From Bacillota bacterium (GTDB lineage Bacteria; Bacillota; Clostridia; Oscillospirales; Ruminococcaceae): 8,760 nt of DNA. Positions 1 to 5,496 of this stretch are shown in pieces. The notes beneath the pieces were generated by a model. It was not told the origin of the DNA and did no database searches. It saw only the letters and a list, made by a program, of their open reading frames with translations. Both the position numbers and the translations under genes were made by a program. Positions within the stretch are counted from its first letter, which is position 1. Every line of letters starts with the position of its first letter. The stretch covers positions 1 through 8,760 of the forward strand of contig JAEXNS010000005.1 in NCBI GenBank assembly GCA_023439605.1, written 5' to 3'.

Positions 1-1
1 T

Positions 2-415
2 TGCATAGGAGAATACGCTTTTTCTGAATGTAAAAAGCTAAAAAATGTTTTTTTACCTAGCACTTTGAGAATAATTAAAAAAGGTGCCTTTAGCTCTTGT
101 ACAAGGTTACATGGAATAAAGATTCCGGATGGTGTTACAGCAATAGAAGAAAGTACTTTCTCATTTTGTCAAAACTTAGAGAGTGTTGATATACCTTTAA
201 GTGTTTCTAGCATAGGAGATGAAGCTTTTATTGGGTGTGAAAGATTAAGAAATATTTTGATCCCAGATGGAGTAAAGTTTATAGGTAAAAATGTATTTTT
301 GTACTGCCCAAACATAGTCATAAAATGTTATGAGAACTCATATGTTCATAAATTTTGTCAGACAGAAAACATTCCATTTGAATTTATTCAAAACTTTTTT
401 GCAGATAATTATTAA
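2..415 (+). CDS. BspA-type leucine-rich repeat protein, 3' end only
   Basis: The frame is open from the first bases of the window, so this is the C-terminal part (137 codons plus stop) of a longer gene. It holds about four LRR_5 (BspA/Treponema type) repeats of roughly 23 residues, each with the pattern I-G-x-x-A-F-x-x-C-x-x-L-x-x-I-x-I-P-x-x-V, for example IKKGAFSSCTRLHGIKIP. A degenerate final repeat and a short cap ending in PFEFIQNFFADNY follow. LRR_5 proteins are usually surface or secreted adhesion/recognition proteins, but the N-terminus (signal peptide or fused domain) is outside the window, so location is unknown. The stop lies 38 bp before the kinase ATG with no convincing terminator between, so it may share a transcript with the TerY-P genes. 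An internal TTG at 65 is not a start, because repeat sequence continues upstream of it. Confidence 0.9.
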   Translation, partial: CIGEYAFSECKKLKNVFLPSTLRIIKKGAFSSCTRLHGIKIPDGVTAIEESTFSFCQNLESVDIPLSVSSIGDEAFIGCERLRNILIPDGVKFIGKNVFLYCPNIVIKCYENSYVHKFCQTENIPFEFIQNFFADNY

Positions 416-453
416 TATTTTATTTTTAAAAATGAATAGGGGTTGATATTGAA

Positions 454-1797
454 ATGTTAGAATTAAGACCTGGCCAAACTGTTCTTATGGAATATGGCGG
501 CGAAGCTAAGATACTTAGAACGTTAGGTAGCGGAGGACAAGGCATTGTATATTTGGCTGAATTTAACGGAAGAAAATATGCTTTAAAATGGTATGATATA
601 AATAAAATACGTAATCCACAAGCTTTTAGAAAAAATATAGAATCTAATATTCATGATGGTGCACCAAGTGAGAAGTTTTTATGGCCAAAATTTTTAACAA
701 AAGCAGGAGCTTATGAAAGTTTTGGTTATATGATGGACTTGAGACCTGAGGGTTACGATTCTTTTGTGGATATTTTAAACACATACAAATTAGCTATAGA
801 TAACGCTACTGGACGTGCTTTCAAGGTATCGGTTCAAATAAAAAGCCTTAATTCCTTAATAACTGCAGCTATAAACATTGTAAATGCATTTAGACAATTA
901 CATAGAGCTGGCAAAAGTTACCAAGACTTAAACGATGGTGGTTTTTTTATAAATATAGAAACTGGAGATGTTGTTGTATGTGATTGTGATAACATTGCAC
1001 CAGATGGATATAATTTTGGTATAGGTGGAAAGCCTGGTTATATGGCACCAGAGATTGTAAGAGGAGTAGCTAAACCAAACGTTCAAACAGACAAATACTC
1101 CTTAGCAGTTTTACTTTTTAAATTATTGTTTAGAGGAGATCCTTTAGAAGGAGAAAAAGTTGTAAATAGCATCTGTCTTACTGAAATGTCTGAATTAAAA
1201 CATTATGGTAAAGAAGCTTTGTTTGTATTTGATCCTTTAAATCCAGCAAATAGGCCAGTTAGAGGAATACATGATAACGTATTGAAATTTTGGGGCATAT
1301 ATCCGGATTATATTAGGGATGCATTTGTGTATACGTTTACAACTGGTATATCAGAACCACAGAAAAGGATAATAGAAAATGAATGGCAGAAGTTGTTTGT
1401 AAGATTGAGAAATGAAATTTTACCTTGTTCTTGTGGAAGGACAACATTTACTTCCGCTTATGAAGCGTTGGATAAACACAAACTAAAATGTCAAAAATGT
1501 GGTAATGAGACGTCTACAATAGTATTTAGCAATCATGGTTACAGAACACCTATATATGAAGGAAGAAAAATATATGATTGTGATATACATAAAATAAGTG
1601 ATGAGTTTGATTTTGTAGCAGGGGAAATAGTTGAAAATAAAATTAAAAAAGGCGTTTTAGGTATTAAAAACCTTTCAAATAAAACATGGAATGTAAAAAT
1701 GCAAGATGGAAATTTCTACAGCGTATCTGCTGGGAATGGGTTTCCTATTTGGGATGGATTAGAAATAGATTTTGGCGAAGTTACAGCGAAAATGTAG
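454..1797 (+). CDS. TerY-P triad protein kinase-like protein with zinc ribbon
   Basis: A 447-residue Ser/Thr kinase-fold protein. Visible motifs are the Gly-rich loop GSGGQG (25-30), the ATP-binding Lys in YALKWY (K45), a catalytic loop YQDLNDGGFFIN (156-167, D158), a DFG-equivalent CDCDN (D177), GKPGYMAPE (APE 198-200) and TDKYSLAVLLF (D213). Residues 325-351 form a CxC...CxxC zinc ribbon (CSC, CQKC). The last ~60 residues (VLGIKNLSNKTWNV...DGLEIDFGEV) look like a small beta-rich domain. This architecture, next to a VWA protein and a PP2C phosphatase, matches the kinase of TerY-P triads (compare E. coli YegI/YegK/YegL, from memory). Oddity: the Asn expected five residues after the catalytic Asp is Gly163, so metal binding may be weakened. 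The ATG follows AGGGG (438-442) at a rather long 11-nt spacing. No signal peptide or membrane segment is seen, so it is probably cytosolic. Confidence 0.87.
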   Translation: MLELRPGQTVLMEYGGEAKILRTLGSGGQGIVYLAEFNGRKYALKWYDINKIRNPQAFRKNIESNIHDGAPSEKFLWPKFLTKAGAYESFGYMMDLRPEGYDSFVDILNTYKLAIDNATGRAFKVSVQIKSLNSLITAAINIVNAFRQLHRAGKSYQDLNDGGFFINIETGDVVVCDCDNIAPDGYNFGIGGKPGYMAPEIVRGVAKPNVQTDKYSLAVLLFKLLFRGDPLEGEKVVNSICLTEMSELKHYGKEALFVFDPLNPANRPVRGIHDNVLKFWGIYPDYIRDAFVYTFTTGISEPQKRIIENEWQKLFVRLRNEILPCSCGRTTFTSAYEALDKHKLKCQKCGNETSTIVFSNHGYRTPIYEGRKIYDCDIHKISDEFDFVAGEIVENKIKKGVLGIKNLSNKTWNVKMQDGNFYSVSAGNGFPIWDGLEIDFGEVTAKM

Positions 1798-1803
1798 AAG
1801 GAG
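1797..1803 (+). promoter_or_regulatory. RBS of the VWA gene, overlapping the kinase stop codon
   Basis: GAAGGAG starts at the last base of the kinase TAG and lies 6 nt before the VWA ATG at 1810. Ribosomes ending on the kinase uncover this site, so the two proteins are probably translationally coupled and made in related amounts. Confidence 0.8.
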
Positions 1804-1809
1804 TAATAT

Positions 1810-2595
1810 ATGAAAGAAATATTTGACAATCAAATGGACATTTTTGATGATGATCCGTTAAATGCAACAGGGATTTCTAAAAAAAGTTTGGTTATATTTT
1901 TCTTAATTGATACATCGGCTAGTATGAAGGGCACAAAAATGGGTGAGTTAAATACTGCCATGGAAGAGCTGATGCCCGAAATAAGAAGAATTGGTGAAGC
2001 TGATACTGATATAAAGGTAGCCGTTTTAGCTTTTTCAACTGGATGTACTTGGATGTATCCAGAACCAATTTCAATAGAAGATTTTGAATGGACACGTTTG
2101 GGGGCACAAGGCATAACCAACATGGGTTTAGCATTTGACGAACTATCAAATAAGTTGTCTAGAAATAATTTTTTAAATTCACCATCTTTATCATTCGCAC
2201 CTGTTATCTTTTTGATGACTGATGGTTATCCTACAGATGACTATAAAATGTATCTAAAAAAATTAAAAGTTAATAGTTGGTATACCTATGCTTTGAAAGT
2301 CGCTTTGGGAATAGGAAAAGAAGCAAATGATGATATGTTAGCGGAATTCACAAACAGTCCAGACACAGTTGTTCATGCATATTCTGGAGGTCAGCTAGCT
2401 CAACTTATTAAAAAAATAGCAGTTACTTCGTCTCAAATAGGTAGTAAGAGCATGATTTTATCAGATGATGCAACAAGGGAATTAAGTGATAGAGACGTTG
2501 CCGATAAGAAACAAGATCAGCTAGGTAAACAAATTAAAGACATACTAGATTCTTCAGAATATCCAAGCGATATACCATTTGATTCTGGTTGGTAA
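1810..2595 (+). CDS. TerY-like von Willebrand factor A domain protein
   Basis: A 261-residue protein with a single VWA domain (about 26-205). The MIDAS metal site is complete: DTSAS at 34-38 (DxSxS), Thr103 in QGITNMG, and Asp138 in MTDGYP. VWA domains of this kind bind a divalent metal and mediate protein-protein contacts. In TerY-P triads the VWA member is thought to act as a hub or substrate with the kinase and phosphatase, which fits its place between them here. The N-terminus is acidic (IFDDDP), and residues 205-261 are a polar, charged tail rich in Ser/Asp that could carry phosphorylation sites (inference). No signal peptide or membrane segment is seen, so it should be cytosolic like TerY/YegL. 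The start is fixed by the well-spaced GAAGGAG. A repeated structured element begins 13 nt after its stop. Confidence 0.92.
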   Translation: MKEIFDNQMDIFDDDPLNATGISKKSLVIFFLIDTSASMKGTKMGELNTAMEELMPEIRRIGEADTDIKVAVLAFSTGCTWMYPEPISIEDFEWTRLGAQGITNMGLAFDELSNKLSRNNFLNSPSLSFAPVIFLMTDGYPTDDYKMYLKKLKVNSWYTYALKVALGIGKEANDDMLAEFTNSPDTVVHAYSGGQLAQLIKKIAVTSSQIGSKSMILSDDATRELSDRDVADKKQDQLGKQIKDILDSSEYPSDIPFDSGW

Positions 2596-2608
2596 TACAA
2601 GTTACGAT

Positions 2609-2733
2609 TTAGCCACTAAAGGTTAATTTTACGATTTTTTAGGAGTTTAGACTATGCGGAGTCATCTAGGCTTTTTGGTCGGTCTAGACTTTGGGTAAAA
2701 CATAGCCGTTTTATAAACATGGCTGAATAGTAA
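2609..2733 (+). repeat. Structured intergenic direct repeat, copy A
   Basis: About 76% identical by hand alignment (90 of 119 columns) to copy B at 3745-3870, same orientation. Folds seen: hairpin TTAGCC/GGTTAA (2609-2614 with 2621-2626) with loop ACTAAA; closing helix GGAGT/ACTTT (2642-2646 with 2688-2692) around two hairpins, GACT/AGTC (2650-2653 with 2660-2663, loop holding TGCG) and CTAGGC/GGTCTAG-type (2666-2671 with 2682-2687). Then come the nearly invariant GGTAAAACAT, a hairpin AGCC-GTTT/AAAC-GGCT (2704-2724), and the invariant GGCTGAATAGTAA at the end. The element starts 13 nt after the VWA stop and lies in the leader of the PP2C gene. A further small hairpin (GTGAT/ATCAC, 2748-2762) sits between it and the PP2C ribosome site. 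It does not match a riboswitch class I know. Its role is unknown: structured RNA, cis-regulator or mobile repeat. Confidence 0.8.
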
Positions 2734-2776
2734 CTAATATACTCTTTGTGATTTTAGATCACTTTAAATAAATCAG

Positions 2777-2783
2777 AAAGGAG
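2777..2783 (+). promoter_or_regulatory. RBS that sets the PP2C start at TTG 2793
   Basis: AAAGGAG abuts the ATG at 2784 with no spacing, which would not allow normal initiation there, but lies 9 nt from an in-frame TTG at 2793. The TTG is therefore the better start and shortens the protein by three residues. Confidence 0.75.
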
Positions 2784-2792
2784 ATGGAAATA

Positions 2793-3731
2793 TTGTACAG
2801 TGGATTGTGTGAAACAGTAATAGGTGCTAGTCATGTAGAAAGTGGGAAAATATGTCAAGATGCATCGGCTTTCAAAATACATGAAAAATATGCCATTGCA
2901 GTTGTTGCAGATGGACACGGAAGCAAACGTCACTTTAGAAGTGATATAGGTTCTAAAATAGCTGTAAATGTTGTGCTAAATACTGTAAGTGAGTTTTTTA
3001 AGAATTTTGAGGAGTTCAAATTAAACTTTAAAGAATATCCTCAAAAAATTATAAAAAAAATACAAAAACATATTATTACAAATTGGAATAAAGAAATATT
3101 TATTTATCATGAAAATAATCCTGTAGATACTAATGAAAGAAAAGCTCTTACTGATGAAGAGTACGAAAAATTAAAAGTAGAATCTATTTATGGAAGTACA
3201 TTAATAGTTGCTGTAATGAGTGAGGATTTTTGTTTTGGTTTACAAATAGGGGATGGCAGTCTAGTTGTATTAAATGCAAATGCAAAAGCTGAAATGCCTA
3301 TTATAGATGATGAAAGTTGTCCAGCAAATTTAACAGCGTCTTTATGTAATACAAAAGCTATAGATATGTTTAATTTTGTGTATAGATTTAACAAGCCGCT
3401 CGCAATGTTTGTTTCTACAGATGGATTATATACATCATTTAATAGCGAAGATGATTTTAAAGATTATCATAATATTATAGCTAGTCAGTTACATGATGTT
3501 GAGACTTTACAGCCAAGTATAAAAAATAATCTTACAAAAAGAACTTCATATGGAAGCAAAGATGATATTTCTCTTTCAATCATATTTGATGAAGAAATGC
3601 TTAATGCAAAAATGGATTATATTAAAGAACAAATATTAGTTAATAAAAATAGAGCAGGTATTAGAGAAGCGGAGCAAAGAGCAAAACTTTTAAAACAAAA
3701 GGCTAAGATGGCCAGTATGCAAGAGGAATAA
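2793..3731 (+). CDS. PP2C-family Ser/Thr protein phosphatase of the TerY-P triad
   Basis: A 312-residue PP2C (PPM) phosphatase counted from TTG 2793; from ATG 2784 it would be 315. In order: GASHVESGKICQD near the N-terminus, the metal-binding DGHG at 40-43, GSTLIVAV before GDG at 153-155, STDGLYTSF with D210, and GSKDDISLS with D257/D258. All metal-binding Asp motifs of an active Mn/Mg-dependent phosphatase are present. The expected role is removing phosphate from Ser/Thr put on by the neighbouring kinase, perhaps on the VWA protein (family inference). The last 30 residues (after VNKNRAG) are a charged, Lys/Glu/Gln-rich helix outside the usual catalytic core, possibly a contact region. No secretion signal is seen. 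It is the last gene of the + strand unit and is separated from the VWA gene by 197 bp holding repeat copy A. Copy B follows 13 nt after its stop. Confidence 0.92.
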   Translation: MYSGLCETVIGASHVESGKICQDASAFKIHEKYAIAVVADGHGSKRHFRSDIGSKIAVNVVLNTVSEFFKNFEEFKLNFKEYPQKIIKKIQKHIITNWNKEIFIYHENNPVDTNERKALTDEEYEKLKVESIYGSTLIVAVMSEDFCFGLQIGDGSLVVLNANAKAEMPIIDDESCPANLTASLCNTKAIDMFNFVYRFNKPLAMFVSTDGLYTSFNSEDDFKDYHNIIASQLHDVETLQPSIKNNLTKRTSYGSKDDISLSIIFDEEMLNAKMDYIKEQILVNKNRAGIREAEQRAKLLKQKAKMASMQEE

Positions 3732-3744
3732 GAAAACTTTAGTA

Positions 3745-3870
3745 TTCGCCTCTAAAGGCAAATTTACGTATTTTGCAAAGGTTTCGACTCTTGCGGAGTC
3801 GACTGGGCTTTTCGGTCGCCCTAGACCTTTGGTAAAACATCTCTGACCTATAAATATGGCTGAATAGTAA
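3745..3870 (+). repeat. Structured intergenic direct repeat, copy B
   Basis: Second copy of the element at 2609-2733. Shared folds: hairpin TTCGCC/GGCAAA (3745-3750 with 3757-3762) with loop TCTAAA; closing helix CAAAGGT/ACCTTTG (3776-3782 with 3825-3831), longer and stronger than in copy A; hairpin CGACTC/GAGTCG (3785-3790 with 3796-3801) with loop TTGCG; and a GGGC/GCCC hairpin (3805-3808 with 3818-3821) with loop TTTTCGGTC. Then come GGTAAAACAT and the invariant GGCTGAATAGTAA end block. The fourth hairpin of copy A is not preserved (only CC/GG remains). One closing-helix pair is A-U in copy A and G-C here; others are G-U in one copy and A-U or G-C in the other. The element begins 13 nt after the PP2C stop and ends directly before the terminator. 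Function unknown. Confidence 0.8.
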
Positions 3871-3871
3871 T

Positions 3872-3930
3872 AAAAAACACCTTAAGGAATAGATGAACGA
3901 AATAAATCTAATCCTTAAGGTGCTTTTTTT
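3872..3930. terminator. Bidirectional intrinsic terminator
   Basis: An 11-bp perfect stem, CACCTTAAGGA with TCCTTAAGGTG (3878-3888 and 3912-3922), extends by TAGAT/ATCTA after one mismatch, with a loop of about 11 nt. Seven T follow on the + strand (3924-3930), and six A precede it (3872-3877), giving a T run on the - strand. It separates the convergent PP2C and Asn-rich genes and can end transcripts from both sides. Confidence 0.92.
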
Positions 3931-3936
3931 ATTTTA

Positions 3937-5442
3937 TTATAGATAACCTTTTTTCTTTGCTCTTTTTGCAAACTTTGCATCTATTTTTGCTAGTTTTTTC
4001 TTCTCTTTTGCGGAACGCATCAAATCTTCTTTACTCATTGAAGGGGTCTGAGTTGTTGGTTCAGTATTAAATGGTGATGAATTATTCTGGACATTTTCAG
4101 TAGCAGGCTCACTTCCACCTAACAAATCATTTAAACGTTTTTTGTAAAGTGATGAACTATCTTCAGCAGAGTTATTTAACTGAGAAGAATAGTTTTGGCT
4201 GTAGCTTGAATTAAGATGAGAACTTGGAATAGCGTTGACTTTGTTAGGGTAATTTTGTGAATAAACACTATTTTGGTTATTTATATTTGAAGGTGGAATA
4301 GGCTTAGCTTGAGAAGGGTAATTCTGTGAATAAATACTGTTTTGATTGTTTATGTTAGAAGGTGGAACAGGATTTACATTTGAAGGGTAGCTTATATTGT
4401 TGTATATACTATTTTTATTACTAACTGGTGTGGGATTTGCTTGAGCAGGAAAAGAATTGGGAGTAGAGTATAGATTATTTGGAGAGTTTAAATTAGAATT
4501 GTTGTAGTTTGTTTGAGGGTTTTGATATGGGTTATTTACAATGTTGGGATTATTATAAGTATTTTGATAGTTTTGAGGTTGTTGATTTTGATTATAAGGT
4601 ATATTATTTTGCGGTTGAGGATAACCCGAATTATTTGGATTTGGTTGATTGTTATAATAATTTTGTTGATTTTGATATGGATGATTATTAATTTGAGATG
4701 GGTTTTGTTGGGGATTGTTATTAGGATGATTGTACGGATTGTTGTTGTTGAAATTCTGGTTATATTGCTGTTGAGTTGAGTTTTGATTATATGAAACGTT
4801 ATTGTTAGGTTGATTGTATGGGTTATAGTTTGGTTGGTTGTTTACTTGGCCATACTGATTATAATTAGGGTTATTGTATTGCGGTTGATTGAAGTTGTTT
4901 TCTGGAGAATTAACTGGGGTGTTATTAGCAACATCTGAAAATCCACTTATATTTTCCTGAAAAAAGCTTATATCTTTGGGTTTGTTTTGTTGTGGAGCAT
5001 TTGGTTTTTTATCATCAAAAATAGATTTTGGTTTTGGTTTTTCGCTTAATTGTTCTGCAGTTAAGAGAGACTTTAATTCAACCGTTTGATTTGGTCCAGT
5101 AAGTATTAAACAGGATTGATTTTCTTTGTTTATTTGATACAATAAGCTTACTGCGTCTAAAGGAAGCATTATTATTTTTTTGTCATTGAAAAATAAAGTC
5201 ATTATCTCTTTTACACGAGTTTCATTATGTTTCATCATTGATGTTATTGCCTCGTAACCAGAAGAAGTTTCTACTGTAGAACCGTTTTCTAATTTTGAGC
5301 CATTCAGCCCAGTATAAATATTTTGTTTTTCAGTTAAAAGTACAGTAACAGAAGTGTTTTCATAGTTATCAAGATTATTTCCAGATAATTTTATTGTATC
5401 TATAATTTTTTCTGCTTCTTTAAATAGTTTATGAAATTCCAT
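3937..5442 (-). CDS. Degenerate cytidine-deaminase-like domain with Asn/Gln-rich tail
   Basis: A 501-residue protein in three parts. Residues 1-130 resemble cytidine deaminase in order of motifs: VTVLLTEKQNIYTGLN, then TVETSSGYEAITSMM where the family has C(H)-A-E-x-x-A-I, then MLPLDAVS where it has PCGxCR, then a tail like VELKSLLTAEQL. The Cys and Glu of the first motif are Ser60 and Gly62, and both Cys of the second are replaced (L95, V98), so it cannot bind zinc or deaminate. This homology is my reading by eye. Residues ~165-430 are almost only N, Q, P, Y and S, with three tandem units of 20-23 residues near 356-421. The C-terminus (from about 470) is strongly basic (KEKKKLAKIDAKFAKRAKKK). 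No membrane segment is seen. It lies 54 bp downstream of the GGDEF gene and is probably cotranscribed. Its role is unknown; scaffold or condensate-forming protein is a guess. Confidence 0.85.
   Translation of the reverse strand: MEFHKLFKEAEKIIDTIKLSGNNLDNYENTSVTVLLTEKQNIYTGLNGSKLENGSTVETSSGYEAITSMMKHNETRVKEIMTLFFNDKKIIMLPLDAVSLLYQINKENQSCLILTGPNQTVELKSLLTAEQLSEKPKPKSIFDDKKPNAPQQNKPKDISFFQENISGFSDVANNTPVNSPENNFNQPQYNNPNYNQYGQVNNQPNYNPYNQPNNNVSYNQNSTQQQYNQNFNNNNPYNHPNNNPQQNPSQINNHPYQNQQNYYNNQPNPNNSGYPQPQNNIPYNQNQQPQNYQNTYNNPNIVNNPYQNPQTNYNNSNLNSPNNLYSTPNSFPAQANPTPVSNKNSIYNNISYPSNVNPVPPSNINNQNSIYSQNYPSQAKPIPPSNINNQNSVYSQNYPNKVNAIPSSHLNSSYSQNYSSQLNNSAEDSSSLYKKRLNDLLGGSEPATENVQNNSSPFNTEPTTQTPSMSKEDLMRSAKEKKKLAKIDAKFAKRAKKKGYL
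4180..4377 (-). repeat. In-frame tandem repeat in the Asn-rich protein
   Basis: Three successive units coding residues 356-378, 379-401 and 402-421. The first two are 23 residues and share PPSNINNQNS(I/V)YSQNYP; the third is a shorter, diverged copy ending YSQNYSSQ. Units of this kind can change number by slippage or recombination. Confidence 0.8.
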
Positions 5443-5496
5443 TTAGAGATCAACTTCCTTCCACATAATTAGTATGAGTATATTAAGTTTTGTTAA

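Noticed and set aside
416..453. AT-rich palindrome ATTTTTAAAAAT after the LRR gene as a terminator
   Set aside because: Stem is only A/T, with no GC core and no following T run.
1830..2149. Two - strand frames inside the VWA gene, and similar ones in the PP2C and GGDEF genes
   Set aside because: Shadows of strongly supported genes; no motifs or ribosome sites.
2784..2792. ATG 2784 as start of the phosphatase
   Set aside because: The AAAGGAG site touches this ATG; the in-frame TTG at 2793 has normal spacing.
2609..3870. Repeat pair as a known riboswitch (c-di-GMP I/II, c-di-AMP, cobalamin, preQ1, ZTP, T-box)
   Set aside because: None of the conserved core blocks of these classes that I know could be found in both copies, and copy B precedes a terminator rather than a gene on its strand.
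2609..3870. Repeats as integron attC sites or CRISPR
   Set aside because: No paired GTTRRRY/RYYYAAC core sites were evident, no integrase gene is present, and two copies more than 1 kb apart with a gene between are not a CRISPR array.
4509..4779. Open frames on the + strand opposite the Asn-rich gene
   Set aside because: Antisense of Asn/Gln/Tyr-rich codons gives long frames of hydrophobic or Asp/Tyr-rich nonsense; no ribosome site or family resemblance, and the - strand gene explains the region.
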